Assembly (NCBI GenBank): GCA_009780825.1
Contig: WQZH01000007.1
Span: 1 to 52,695 of the forward strand
Source of the DNA: Desulfobulbus sp.
GTDB lineage: Bacteria > Desulfobacterota > Desulfobulbia > Desulfobulbales > Desulfobulbaceae
Length of the DNA: 52,695 nt
Direction of reading: 5' to 3'
Part shown: in pieces, positions 1-8,699 of the stretch
How positions within the stretch are numbered: the first letter of the stretch is position 1
Layout of the letters: every line of letters begins with the position of its first letter
Notes under the pieces: generated by a model
What the model was told of the DNA's origin: nothing
What the model saw: the letters and a program-made list of their open reading frames with translations, nothing else
Databases searched by the model: none
Program-made: the position numbers and the translations under genes

Positions 1-2
1 TG

Positions 3-1252
3 TTTGAGGAGTTGCGAAGCGAAGGGTATGAGGGCAGCTACGATGCGGTACGGCGCTACGTCAAGTTTTGGAAGGAGAGTCATCGTAGTAAGCTGTCGTC
101 CGCCTATGTGCCGTTGGTTTTTGCCAAAGGAGAGGCCTTCCAGTTTGACTGGAGCGAGGAGACGGTGGAGCTTGGCGGAGTCAGCCATAAGCTTCAGGTA
201 GCACAGGTTCGTCTTTGCCATAGCCGGATGCGTTTTTGCGTGGCCTTTGCCCGGCAGGAGCTGCCGATGCTGATCGCGGCGCACGTCAAGGCGTATGATT
301 TTTTGGTGGGTTGTGCCTGCGTGGCATTTACGACAACGCGAAGACGGTGGTGGACAAGATAGGCCGGGGCAAGGAGCGCGTGTTTAACCAGCGTTTTTTG
401 CAGTTGGCCTCTCATTATCTGTTCGAGCCCCAGGCCTGTACGCCTGCATCTGGCTGGGAGAAGGGGCAGATAGAGAACCAGGTGAAGAACAACCGTCAGA
501 GTGTGTTTGTACCGCGCTTGCGTTTTGAGTCATTGTCCGAGTTGAACGCGCATCTGGCTGAGCAGATGATAGTGGAGGCCCACAATAACCGGCATCCTGA
601 GTTTGCTGACAAGACGGTGTGGCAAGTATTCGAGGAAGAGCGTGCCTACCTGAGAAAGCAATCCGCGCCTTTTGGCAGTTATCTGACCGAGGAGCGGCGG
701 GTCAGCTCGGACTGCCTGGTTCATTTTGACCGCAACCGCTACAGCGTGCCGTGTGAGTATGCCAACAAGCTGGTGTCTGTACGGGTGTACGCCGAACGGC
801 TGGTGTTGGCGGTGGACGGGCGGGCGGTTGCCGAACATGCACGCGAGTTCGGCACAGGGCGTCATGTACTGAACCCCATGCACTACCTGGCCTTGCTGGA
901 GCGCAAGCCTGGGGCTTTGAGAAACGGGCGTCCGTTCCGTGAGTGGGACTTGCCTGGTCCGATAGAGGCGGTCCAGAAACGGATTCAGTCGTATCCTGAC
1001 TGGGACCGTCAGATGATGCATATTTTGTCGGCCATTCCCCACTACGGCCTTGAGGCGGTGAGCGTGGCCTGCGAAACGGCGCTGGAGTCTGGAGTGGTCA
1101 ATCAGAGCGTGGTCTTGAACCACTTGTCCCGCTTGACGGAGGAGCCAGAGATCAAAGACGTACAGCCTCCTTCGAGACTGGTCTTACGGATCGAGCCAAA
1201 GGCTGATTGCGGTGTGTATGACCGGCTGCTGGGAGGCGGGGATGCTGCGTGA
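3..1252 (+). pseudogene. istA: IS21 transposase IstA, 5'-truncated by the window and frameshifted
   Basis: DDE/RNase H-fold transposase that cuts and joins IS21 ends. The reading frame is open from the window edge. FQFDWSEE near position 150 carries the first catalytic Asp, GIYDN near 330 the second, and GWEKGQIEN near 450 the catalytic Glu. The two halves are in different frames: the first is open from position 3, the second from about 302. The switch falls in a run of six T at 299-304, where seven T would restore GAT-TTT-TTT-GGT and the expected family sequence. The run with its next base is T-TTT-TTG in phase, a possible -1 slippery site, but a one-base deletion or sequencing error is simpler. 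The stop overlaps the istB start. Confidence 0.88.
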
Positions 1253-1997
1253 GCGAATTGTGGACGCTCTGACGGAACTGCGCCTGGCCGGTATGAAAAG
1301 CGCCTATGACGAACTTATGGCCGGGGTTCAGAAACGGAGGGACAGCCCTGAGAAATTTTTATGGTCGCTTCTGGAAGCGGAAATGGCGGAGCGTGAGGGC
1401 AAAAGCCTCCGTTACCGTCTGGGCCAGGCCCGCTTTCCGGTACAAAAGGAACTGGAGACGTTCGACTTCTCAGCCAGCCCGGTGGACTCTTCCAGAGTAC
1501 AACAACTCTGTCAGGGTGATTTTGTCGAAGCGCATGCCAATGTGGTGTTTGTCGGCGGCTCCGGCACCGGTAAGACCCACCTGGCAACGGCCATTGGCCT
1601 GTCAATTTTGCGCGGACGCAAGAAGGTGCGCTTTTTCAACGCGGTGGATTTGACCAACGTAATGGAGCAGGAAAAAATAGCTCAGAAAGGGGGACGCCTG
1701 GCCGCTCAATTGAGCCGTTTCGATTGCGTCATTATAGACGAACTGGGATACCTGCCCTTCTCCAAAAACGGGGGGCAATTGCTGTTTCACGTACTGTCGA
1801 AACTCTATGAAACCACCTCGGTGATCATCACCACCAACCTGTCGTTTGGTGAATGGACCCAGGTCTTCTGTGACGCCAAGATGACCGCGGCCCTTCTGGA
1901 CCGCATCACTCACCATTGCGACATCATTGAAACCGGCAACCAAAGCTGGAGACTCAAGCACAATCAGAAACGCGAAGAGACTCCAGCGGACAAGTGA
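1242..1997 (+). CDS. istB: IS21 helper ATPase IstB
   Basis: AAA+ ATPase of the DnaC family that helps IstA choose and remodel target DNA. The chosen start, ATG at 1242 ([10 protein letters not shown]), gives 251 residues, the usual IstB length. The longer upstream frame lies inside istA. Walker A is GGSGTGKTH near residue 105 and Walker B is VIIDELGY near residue 165, followed by the typical TTNLSFGEW sensor region. The start overlaps the istA stop by 11 bp, the coupling usual for this family. The C-terminus is lysine/arginine rich and ends normally, so this gene looks intact even though istA is not. Confidence 0.94.
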   Translation: MLRERIVDALTELRLAGMKSAYDELMAGVQKRRDSPEKFLWSLLEAEMAEREGKSLRYRLGQARFPVQKELETFDFSASPVDSSRVQQLCQGDFVEAHANVVFVGGSGTGKTHLATAIGLSILRGRKKVRFFNAVDLTNVMEQEKIAQKGGRLAAQLSRFDCVIIDELGYLPFSKNGGQLLFHVLSKLYETTSVIITTNLSFGEWTQVFCDAKMTAALLDRITHHCDIIETGNQSWRLKHNQKREETPADK

Positions 1998-2059
1998 AAG
2001 GCAAACAACGCAGAACTTGAACCCATAACAAAAAAATACTACAAAAACCACAAATCAGG

Positions 2060-2110
2060 TGGGTCACTTTTCCGTGCCTACACTGGGTCATTTTTAAACG
2101 CCTATTGACA
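2060..2110. repeat. Right end of the IS21 element with internal repeats
   Basis: Two near-identical copies, TGGGTCACTTTT at 2060-2071 and TGGGTCATTTTT at 2084-2095, are spaced 24 bp apart, followed by AAACGCCTATTGACA. IS21 elements carry multiple short terminal repeats of this kind to bind IstA. Read outward on the minus strand the tip is TGTCAATAGG. The boundary is set where the integrase reading frame stops resembling its family. Confidence 0.75.
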
Positions 2111-2800
2111 ATGGTAGCTCCAGATGGCCCGCAACAGCCGCCCCACGTCCTTGGGGTCGGTCATGGCCGCAAGGTGCTTTCCCTTGTATGCCTTCATGCT
2201 GCCCCGTAACGAGGGTAGGGGATCAAGCTCCGCCAATCCTGTGGCAACGGCAAAACGCATAATCATGCCGCAGACAATATTGGCCCGTTTTGCCGTGTAT
2301 AAATGGCCCTGGTCTTCCATGCGCCGCAACACCTCAAGAAAATCAGGAGCTTTCAAATTCCTGACCGGCATCCTGCCGATAATGGGAAAGACAAATTTTT
2401 CCAGTACCGGCATATAAATATGCAGCGTTTTCGGTTTGACCTTGGTGCTGTGTACTTCCATCCAGGCCCGCACTACAGCTTCAAAGGTATTTTTGGCCCG
2501 TTCCGTCCTTTCCAGCTTTTCCCTGCGTTTGGCTTCACCGGGGTCAACCCCCGCCGCCTTGTGCGCCCTGGCTTCCTCTCTTTTCTTTCTGGCCTGTTCC
2601 AAAGTAACAGCCGGGTAGCTGCCGAAGGTGAGCAGCCCCTCCTTGCCGTCGTCCTTACGGTATTTCATTTTCCAGTGCTTGCCACCGGAAGGATTTATCT
2701 GTAAAAAGAGACCTCCACCGTCGAACATTTTATACATGGTTGCCCTAGGTTTGGCATTATTGACCTGTGTAACTGTAAGCGGTTTTATCAGCCTTGCCAC
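2111..2800 (-). pseudogene. P4-type tyrosine integrase, catalytic half removed by the IS
   Basis: The N-terminal 230 residues of a P4/CP4-type integrase. The arm-binding DUF4102-like domain (MARLIKPLTVTQVNNAKP start, GGLFLQINPSGGKHW, GSYPAVTLEQAR) occupies about residues 1-90, and the core-binding helical domain about 100-200. It ends in RLLRAIWSYH followed by a stop supplied by IS21 sequence. The R-HxxR-H-Y catalytic residues that should follow are absent, so it cannot recombine DNA. It lies 156 bp downstream of a second, intact integrase of the same class on the same strand. The rest of the gene may lie left of the IS, outside the window. Confidence 0.88.
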
Positions 2801-2956
2801 AGCCTTACCTCCAATTTATAAAACCCCTAAAAAATCAGCCAGCCCTCTAACTAGACCCCTATTTATGTTAGCTGTCAAGGGATTTTGTGGGACTTCTTGG
2901 GAGGGTAAAGCAAGATAATAAGATGAAATTACATAAATAATGGACTTATTGGGACA

Positions 2957-4183
2957 CTAAGAAATCTGTCTAAGTTGGTCCATATAATTCGCCCATTCTT
3001 GCATCATTGTCTTGCGCTGTTTCAGATACTTGGCGTCATTATATGTGTCTCTGACTTTATCGCGTTCACCATGGCTTAGTTGGCGCTCAATCCAATCGTA
3101 ATTGTACCCCTGCTCGTTTAGAAATGTCGAAGCGGTACGACGGAAGCCATGGCCGGTGATTTCATTTTGTGTGTCGTAGCCCATCGCCTGAAGCGCCCGA
3201 TTGATGGACATATTCGACATATGACCACCCCGACGGCTACGCGATGGAAAGACGAATACAGCACCTGCATCGCGATAGCCCGTCAATTCCGAGAGGATTT
3301 CCACAGCCTGGTTAGCCAGCGGCACAAGATGTGCTTTTTTTGTTTTGCTGACGATGTAGCGCCATTCGCCGCAATTGAGATCGACGTCGGCCCAGCGCAT
3401 AGTAATCAACTCACCGGGACGACAAAACAGGAGCGGCAGCAAACGCAGGGCGGCTTGAACAAAGTTTGACTGGCCTTTATAGCCATCAATCGCCCGCAGC
3501 AGTTCCGCCAGTTTTTCTGGTTCGAGGATAGCGGCCTGATGCTTGACCACATTCTTCTTTAATATCTTGCTCAGGGCAGGGCAGGGATTAACCAATTCGC
3601 GCAGACCGCCGGCAATGGCGTATTCCAGGATTTGCGATACGTCCGTTTTGACTCGCTGCACTGTATCGAGCAGCCCCTGGGCCTCAATCGGGCGTAGCAC
3701 CACCAGTACATCCGGCGCTTTGACCGTGGCCACCGGCATATCACCAAGGCCAGGCAGGATGAATCTGTCCAGGCGCGACCGCACATGCTCAACGGTAACT
3801 CTGGCCTTAGCGACACGCCATATCGCAAACCATTCCTCAGCAATATTGCGGAATGTGTGTGCTTCCTTTTCCTGCTCGGCGATCTTCTCTTCCCGTCGAG
3901 TCCCTGCTGGATCTATGCCAGCGGCCAAGAGCTTTTTCGCATCATTGCGAAGCTGGCGGGCTTCTTTCAGGGAAATTTCCGGATAAGCGCTTGACCCGCC
4001 CAGCGCCTTCTGCAAGGCAAGCGTCTGTTGCTTCCCCTTGAAGCGATATTTCATCCGCCATAATTTTCCGCCAGTTGGTGTTACGAGAAGATACAGCAAA
4101 TTGCCGTCTGGCATCATGCAGGGCTTTTCTTTCGGCTTGGCATTCCTGATAGCCACTTCGGTTAACATATTAATTTTAGCCAT
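2957..4183 (-). CDS. P4-type tyrosine site-specific integrase
   Basis: Full-length phage/island integrase of 408 residues. The N-terminal DUF4102-like arm-binding domain covers about 1-90, the SAM-like core-binding domain about 110-200 and the catalytic domain about 220-390. The catalytic set is visible: Arg in CRPGELITM, His and Arg in HGFRRTAS, His in LSHGERDKVR and the nucleophile Tyr in NDAKYLKQ. ATG at 4183 is preferred, with a GTG three codons upstream as an alternative. It reads away from the tRNA-Leu gene 355 bp upstream, the usual layout for an integrase next to its tRNA attachment site. Short direct and inverted repeats fill the space between. It is probably functional and may drive excision of a region extending left of the window. 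Confidence 0.93.
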   Translation of the reverse strand: MAKINMLTEVAIRNAKPKEKPCMMPDGNLLYLLVTPTGGKLWRMKYRFKGKQQTLALQKALGGSSAYPEISLKEARQLRNDAKKLLAAGIDPAGTRREEKIAEQEKEAHTFRNIAEEWFAIWRVAKARVTVEHVRSRLDRFILPGLGDMPVATVKAPDVLVVLRPIEAQGLLDTVQRVKTDVSQILEYAIAGGLRELVNPCPALSKILKKNVVKHQAAILEPEKLAELLRAIDGYKGQSNFVQAALRLLPLLFCRPGELITMRWADVDLNCGEWRYIVSKTKKAHLVPLANQAVEILSELTGYRDAGAVFVFPSRSRRGGHMSNMSINRALQAMGYDTQNEITGHGFRRTASTFLNEQGYNYDWIERQLSHGERDKVRDTYNDAKYLKQRKTMMQEWANYMDQLRQIS

Positions 4184-4199
4184 AATTTTCACAAAATGA

Positions 4200-4416
4200 T
4201 GTTACGCCCTGCTACCATGCTGTTACGCGGTGCCACCATCAAACGAGTGACGCATGAAAAGCAACACCACCAAATACCACCAAATAACTCGTTGATTTAA
4301 CGTTTATATAACGAGACGACATCTAGTAATGTTTGCTTTCTGGAGCGGATAAAAAATAGCTTTGCTGTTACGGATTTTCCCGCTAGGTGTTAATAACAGC
4401 AGGTGTAACAGCAAAG
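4200..4416. repeat. Repeat cluster upstream of the integrase, candidate arm-type sites
   Basis: Three kinds of short repeat lie between int and tRNA-Leu. TGTTACGC occurs at 4200-4207 and 4221-4228. ACCACCAAAT is perfectly duplicated in tandem at 4266-4275 and 4276-4285. CTTTGCTGTTAC at 4360-4371 is the exact inverted complement of 4405-4416. TGTTAC is shared by the first and third sets. Repeats like these are typical of integrase arm-binding sites and int promoter control, but no core or direct repeat of the tRNA end was found in the window. Confidence 0.5.
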
Positions 4417-4454
4417 CAGGTGGGAAGTCAAGAGATGGCATGGAACTGCTCGAG

Positions 4455-4503
4455 ACAAAGAAAAAGGCCAAATTCCTTGTTTTTATTAAGGAATTTGGCC
4501 TTT
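4455..4503 (-). terminator. Rho-independent terminator after secG-tRNA-Leu
   Basis: A 16-bp perfect stem (4463-4478 with 4488-4503) and a 9-base loop. On the minus strand it is followed by TTTTTCTTT. It lies 35 bp beyond the 3' end of the tRNA and closes the gap-rimI-pgk-tpiA-secG-tRNA transcript. Confidence 0.88.
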
Positions 4504-4537
4504 ACGGGACGAGAAAAAACTTTATGAAATTATTAAA

Positions 4538-4623
4538 TGGTGCCGAAGGCGAGACTCGAACTCGCACGACCGTGGGCCGCTACCCCCTCAAGATAGTGTG
4601 TCTACCAATTCCACCACTTCGGC
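4538..4623 (-). tRNA. tRNA-Leu, anticodon GAG
   Basis: An 86-base cloverleaf on the minus strand with encoded CCA. The acceptor pairs are GCCGAAG with CTTCGGC, the D-loop region reads TGGTGGAATTGGTAGAC, and the anticodon arm is CTATC-TTGAGGG-GGTAG with GAG in the centre. A long variable arm and a GTTCGAGTC T-loop complete the class II leucine pattern. The 5' end is 11 bp after the secG stop, so it is probably cotranscribed with the glycolytic operon and trimmed from it. Its 3' side faces the integrase, making it the likely attachment site of the left-hand element. Confidence 0.95.
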
Positions 4624-4634
4624 GATGTGTTGCT

Positions 4635-5012
4635 TTATTTTTTAGCTGGCTGTTCTGCCCCCTTCGGAGCTTCATTTGTTGTCGGCTGGCTAGCGGTGGG
4701 CATCGGCACAGTGATCGGTGTCTGTTGAGCCGGCGCCTGCTCTTCATGCACCACCGGAGAGTCTTTCATCATTGTGCCCGAACTTTTGTGGGCAGAGAGG
4801 TAGGCCAAGGTGATCGATGTTCCCATAAAGACAATCGCGGCAAATGTCGTGATCTTGTTCAACAAGGGTATCGGACCTTCGGTGCCGAACAACGACTGGC
4901 TCGATCCGCCGAACGTCGCGCCGATATCCGCGCCCTTGCCATGCTGCAACAAGACGATGCAGATCAGGAACAGGCAGACAATAACATGAACAACGATCAG
5001 TAGGGTTGTCAT
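4635..5012 (-). CDS. secG: Preprotein translocase subunit SecG
   Basis: Small inner-membrane partner of SecYE that eases SecA-driven protein export. 125 residues with two membrane segments, about residues 3-24 and 54-75, separated by the family loop LLQHGKGADIGATFGGSSQ. The tail, from about residue 80, is a proline/threonine/glutamate-rich extension ending in lysines, longer than in E. coli but common in this group. The ATG overlaps the tpiA stop by four bases, so translation is coupled to tpiA, and the stop is followed almost at once by tRNA-Leu. Confidence 0.93.
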   Translation of the reverse strand: MTTLLIVVHVIVCLFLICIVLLQHGKGADIGATFGGSSQSLFGTEGPIPLLNKITTFAAIVFMGTSITLAYLSAHKSSGTMMKDSPVVHEEQAPAQQTPITVPMPTASQPTTNEAPKGAEQPAKK

Positions 5013-5764
5013 CGAAAACGGATGATCCTGTCAAAAGATTCGGCTTGCAGAGCCGCGCCCCCAACAAGCGCCCCATCAATATCCGGTTGCGCCATCAGGT
5101 TGTCAATATTCTCCGGCTTAACAGAACCACCATACAATATCCGCACACCATCGGCAATATTTTTCTCGTATTCCTCCGTAAGGAATCGCCGCAGGAAGGC
5201 ATGCGCCTCCTGCGCCTGTTCCGTGGTGGCCGTCTTGCCGGTACCGATGGCCCAGACCGGTTCGTAGGCGAGGACGATCTGATGCATCTTGTCCGCTGAC
5301 ACTCCCTGCAGGTCCTGTCGCATCTGCTGTTCCAGAACGGAAATAGTGCGGCCCGTTTCCCGTTCCTCCAAGGTTTCGCCGACACACAGCACAGGTTGGA
5401 TGCCGCCGGCCAGAGCGCCGCGCAGGCGACAGTTGATCATGGCGTCGTCCTCGCCGAAAATTTGACGCCGCTCGGAGTGCCCAATGATGGCGAAATGGAC
5501 GCCAATATCCTGCAGCATGACCGGGGAAACCTCGCCGGTATATGCGCCTTCCCTCTCCCAGGCGACGTTTTGCGCGGCGACCAGCAAGGAGGTATCTTTG
5601 AGTGCTTCGCGAACCTTGGTGAGTGCGGTGAAGGCGGGCGCCACCATGACGTCGCGATCCGGGCAGGCGCCGCACGTTTGGGCGGCAGCCTGCGCGAGCC
5701 GCACGGCTTCGGAGACGGTCAGATGCATTTTCCAATTGCCGGCAATCAGCGGACGCCTGTTCAT
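5009..5764 (-). CDS. tpiA: Triosephosphate isomerase
   Basis: Interconverts dihydroxyacetone phosphate and glyceraldehyde 3-phosphate in the cytoplasm. 251 residues, the normal length. It starts RPLIAGNWKMH, with the active-site Asn and Lys. It has the electrophile His in IIGHSERR, the catalytic Glu in AYEPVWAIGTG with the flexible loop after it, and the phosphate-binding YGGSVKPEN near the C-terminus. Third enzyme gene of the operon, 64 bp after pgk. Its stop overlaps the secG start. Confidence 0.98.
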   Translation of the reverse strand: MNRRPLIAGNWKMHLTVSEAVRLAQAAAQTCGACPDRDVMVAPAFTALTKVREALKDTSLLVAAQNVAWEREGAYTGEVSPVMLQDIGVHFAIIGHSERRQIFGEDDAMINCRLRGALAGGIQPVLCVGETLEERETGRTISVLEQQMRQDLQGVSADKMHQIVLAYEPVWAIGTGKTATTEQAQEAHAFLRRFLTEEYEKNIADGVRILYGGSVKPENIDNLMAQPDIDGALVGGAALQAESFDRIIRFR

Positions 5765-5828
5765 GGCAAGCTCCTGGTGCAGAAGATGATCGGTATGGGT
5801 TTCGGACGGGTGGCCAGGGTCTCTGGCT

Positions 5829-7004
5829 TTATTCCAGGGCTTTGATGCCCGGCAAGACCTTGCCTTCCATCAGCTCGAGAAAGGCGCCGCCGCCCGTAGA
5901 CATGTAGGAGATATTGTCCGCCTCGCCAGACAGGGTGATGGCGGCATTGGAATCGCCGCCGCCGGTGACGCTCAGCGCGTGCGAGGCCGCCACAGTGTGC
6001 GCTATCGCCATGGTGCCGCGGGCGAACGCGGCCATTTCGAAGGCTCCCATGGGTCCGTTCCACACGATGGTCCTGGCGTCGGCCAAGACCTCATTGAAGC
6101 AGATGACCGACGCCGGGCCAATATCCAATGCCATCCAGTTGTCTGGAATATCCTGAATGGTCACCTGTTTGCAAATCGCATCCAGAGCAAAACGGTCGGC
6201 AACGATCACATCCACCGGCAGGTAAATGTTGACATCTCGTTCCTTGGCCCGGCGCAACAGTTCGGCGGCGGTGCCGAGCAGGTCATCCTCGACCTTGGAG
6301 GCACCAACGCCATAGCCTTGGCTCTTGAGAAACGTGTTGGCCATGGCCCCGCCAATGATCATCTTGTCGACCCGCTCCAGCATGTTGCGCAAGGCTTCGA
6401 GCTTGCCGGAGACCTTGGCGCCGCCGACAATAGCCACCAGCGGTCGTTGCGGATGGTCGATGGAACGGTGGAAGTATTCCATTTCCTGCTGGAGGAGAAA
6501 ACCGGCCGCCTTTTCCTTGACATACTCGGCGACCCCGACCACAGAGGCATGGGCACGGTGAGAAACGGCAAAGGCGTCGTTCACGTACACATCCGCCAGT
6601 GCTGCCAATTGGCGGGAAAATTCGGGATCGTTCTTCTCTTCTTGGGAGTGAAAGCGCAGATTCTCCAGCATGAGAATCTCGCCGTTTTTGAGCGCGCCAG
6701 CCGCCTCAATCGCTGCCGCCCCGATGCAATCCGCAGCCAGCGGCACCGAAAGCCCCAAGAGTTGGGCTAGATGTGCCGCAATCGGTGCCAGCGAGTATTT
6801 CTCCACCCGCTGTCCTTTTGGCCGTCCCATGTGGGTACAGACAATCACCCGGGCCTGTTGCCCAAGCAGATACTGAAGGGTCGGCAGCACGGTACGGATA
6901 CGCAGGTCATCGGTAATATCACCGGCCTCGTTCATGGGTACATTGAAATCAACCCGCACCAGCACTCTCTTGCCCGTCAGTTCAATATCCCGCAGTGTCC
7001 TCAT
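5829..7004 (-). CDS. pgk: Phosphoglycerate kinase
   Basis: Transfers phosphate from 1,3-bisphosphoglycerate to ADP. 391 residues. The N-domain holds RVDFNVPMNE (about residues 18-27) and the substrate-binding HMGRPKG. The hinge and C-domain hold GGAKVSGKLEAL, the Mg-nucleotide region WNGPMGAFEMAAF and the phosphate-binding TGGGDSNAAI. The start overlaps the rimI stop by four bases. It works with the gap product from the same operon. Confidence 0.98.
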   Translation of the reverse strand: MRTLRDIELTGKRVLVRVDFNVPMNEAGDITDDLRIRTVLPTLQYLLGQQARVIVCTHMGRPKGQRVEKYSLAPIAAHLAQLLGLSVPLAADCIGAAAIEAAGALKNGEILMLENLRFHSQEEKNDPEFSRQLAALADVYVNDAFAVSHRAHASVVGVAEYVKEKAAGFLLQQEMEYFHRSIDHPQRPLVAIVGGAKVSGKLEALRNMLERVDKMIIGGAMANTFLKSQGYGVGASKVEDDLLGTAAELLRRAKERDVNIYLPVDVIVADRFALDAICKQVTIQDIPDNWMALDIGPASVICFNEVLADARTIVWNGPMGAFEMAAFARGTMAIAHTVAASHALSVTGGGDSNAAITLSGEADNISYMSTGGGAFLELMEGKVLPGIKALE

Positions 7005-7459
7005 CTTTGTTCCTCCCGTGCCGGTGGAATGTCTTTGGTCAGAAGCAGGGCATCCTCGACCGGCTGGCTATAATAGTGTTTGCGAGTGCCTGTCTGCACG
7101 AAACCGGCCCGGGCGTACAGCCGCCGGGCCGCAATATTCGATGCCCGGACCTCAAGGAAACAGACCGTGTATCTTTGATCGGCCAATCTGGCCATGGCAT
7201 GGGCCAACAGGGCCGTCGCCACCATCCGTTGCCGCCACTCTGGAGCGACAACCAAATGCAGCAGTTCGCTCTCCGGGAAAAAGGTCCGAAGAAAAGCGTA
7301 ACCGCACAACGCCCCTGCGCACCCTGCCGCCAGAGCAAACCCGTCGGCTGCCCTGATTTCCTCCCACATCTGCGCCTTGCTCCAAGGCGAAGACATAGCT
7401 TGCTGCTCGATCCGCTCTACCTGGGGCACATCTTCAGGAAGCAGAGGCCGGACGATCAC
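7001..7459 (-). CDS. rimI: Ribosomal protein S18-type alanine N-acetyltransferase
   Basis: GNAT-fold N-acetyltransferase of 152 residues, likely acting on a ribosomal protein N-terminus with acetyl-CoA. The core is LLHLVVAPEWRQRMVATALLAH, where the usual acetyl-CoA loop R-x-x-G-x-G/A is degenerate (RQRMVA), followed by FLEVRASNIAARRLYARAGF, the RimI signature with the catalytic Tyr region. It overlaps both gap and pgk by four bases and so is translationally coupled inside the glycolytic operon, an unusual place for it. Substrate is inferred from family only. Confidence 0.88.
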   Translation of the reverse strand: MIVRPLLPEDVPQVERIEQQAMSSPWSKAQMWEEIRAADGFALAAGCAGALCGYAFLRTFFPESELLHLVVAPEWRQRMVATALLAHAMARLADQRYTVCFLEVRASNIAARRLYARAGFVQTGTRKHYYSQPVEDALLLTKDIPPAREEQR

Positions 7460-8676
7460 ATCATCCGTTCGGCCACTGAAACGGTCAGCTCGGCAAGCAT
7501 GTTGGTGTAACTGCCCAGTTCATTGTCGTACCAGCCGTAAATGACAGCCTGGGTCAGCGGCACCTCCAAAATGGGTGGAGTGCTGCCTGCTTCGAATTTG
7601 AAGCTCTTCAGATTCTGCAGATTGACCCTGATGGCGGCCGTCCTGGTATGAATTTCGGTGGATTCGATCACCACTGCCGCCCTGGGCATACCGATGATGT
7701 CGGACGACACGTTTTGTTCCTTGGAAAAGACCAGATAAGGGCTGGTCTTGGCGTACTCCTCGTAGATCGAGTTGATCAGGCCGCGTTTGATCGGATTTTC
7801 GAGCTCATCCTGAAGGTTGAGGACCAAAACGATCAGCGATCCGGTGGAGGTTGGGATGCGCACCGATTCGGCAATGAAGCCGATACCTTTCATTTCCGGA
7901 ATGACCAGTCCCAGAGCTTTGGCGGCACCGGTGGTGGTCAGGATGATGTTGTTGAGAATCGACCGGTTTTTACGCAGGTCCGAAGCACCGGCAGCGGGGA
8001 GGCGATCCAGCACCTCCTGGGAGCCGGTGGCCGCATGCACCGTGACCATGGAGGCGGACAGCATCCGGCTGGCGCCGAAATGATCGAGCAAGGGCTTGAT
8101 CATATAGGACAGGCAGGTGGTGGTGCACGATGCGGCGGAGATGATGCTGTGCCGGGCCGGGTCATAGTCGTCGTCGTTGATGCCCATCACCGCCGTCACC
8201 GCATCTTCGGGCATATCAAGCCCCTTGGCCTGAATCTTAAATGGGGCGGAAACAATGACCTTTTCCGCTCCGGCCAGCAGATGGCCACGCGCCGCTCCCT
8301 TGCCCTCGTTGGGATCGGCGGTGGGGTCCTTGAAGGTGCCGGTGGCGTCGACAACCAGCCGCACTTGGTTGGCTTTCCAGTCGATATCCTTGGGGTTGCG
8401 CGCCTTGCGCAGAAAGGTCACCGGTATGCCGTCGATGGTCAGCGACCCTTTCTCCTCGTTCAGATTCTCGATCACTCGACCGCCTTTAAACCCATGGAGA
8501 TACATGCCCAGTCGCCCATAGGTGGAATCTTTTTCGATGGCGGCGGCAATGTCCTCAAGCCCTCCGCCGACATTGCGGCCGAGATTGACGACGATTTCCG
8601 AGAAATACCGCCGGGAAACCTGGTTCCATAAGGTTAACTTGCCGATTCGTCCGAGACCATTGAGTCCGAGTTTCAT
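7456..8676 (-). CDS. gap: Glyceraldehyde-3-phosphate dehydrogenase, long form
   Basis: NAD(P)-dependent oxidation of glyceraldehyde 3-phosphate to 1,3-bisphosphoglycerate. The Rossmann start is LGLNGLGRIGKLTLW. The catalytic Cys is near residue 184 in SAASCTTTC, with its partner His near 214 in TVHAATGSQ; YDNELGSY lies near the C-terminus. At 406 residues it is about 70 longer than the usual 335; extra sequence lies in the first 180 residues (for example YLHGFKGGRVIENL and DPTADPNEGKG). AAAGGAGC precedes the ATG. First gene of the operon, behind a TATAAT promoter element. Confidence 0.95.
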   Translation of the reverse strand: MKLGLNGLGRIGKLTLWNQVSRRYFSEIVVNLGRNVGGGLEDIAAAIEKDSTYGRLGMYLHGFKGGRVIENLNEEKGSLTIDGIPVTFLRKARNPKDIDWKANQVRLVVDATGTFKDPTADPNEGKGAARGHLLAGAEKVIVSAPFKIQAKGLDMPEDAVTAVMGINDDDYDPARHSIISAASCTTTCLSYMIKPLLDHFGASRMLSASMVTVHAATGSQEVLDRLPAAGASDLRKNRSILNNIILTTTGAAKALGLVIPEMKGIGFIAESVRIPTSTGSLIVLVLNLQDELENPIKRGLINSIYEEYAKTSPYLVFSKEQNVSSDIIGMPRAAVVIESTEIHTRTAAIRVNLQNLKSFKFEAGSTPPILEVPLTQAVIYGWYDNELGSYTNMLAELTVSVAERMM

Positions 8677-8699
8677 AGAGGATGCTCCTTTGCGGTTGG

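Larger units (their letters stand above)
1..2110 (+). mobile_element. IS21-family insertion sequence, right portion
   Basis: The window opens inside an IS21-family element. Visible parts are most of the DDE transposase IstA, the AAA+ helper IstB overlapping it by 11 bp, and a right end with two copies of a TGGGTCA-T-rich motif finishing in TTGACA at about 2110. Beyond that point the minus strand reads as a P4-type integrase whose 3' half is missing, so the element was inserted into that gene. The left end and the target duplication lie outside the window. The istA reading frame is broken, so the copy may be inactive. Confidence 0.9.
4193..4537. other. Gene-free junction between integrase and tRNA-Leu
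   Basis: No convincing coding sequence is present. It holds the repeat cluster at 4200-4416 and the terminator at 4455-4503. Base composition at 4230-4360 is clearly richer in A and T than the housekeeping genes to the right, as expected for island DNA. A probable attachment region. Confidence 0.6.

Noticed and set aside
530..1123. Long minus-strand ORF inside istA
   Set aside because: Antisense to a clear DDE transposase; no family resemblance.
7648..8631. 327-codon plus-strand ORF antisense to gap
   Set aside because: Gly/His/Gln-rich shadow frame typical of antisense to a GC-rich gene.
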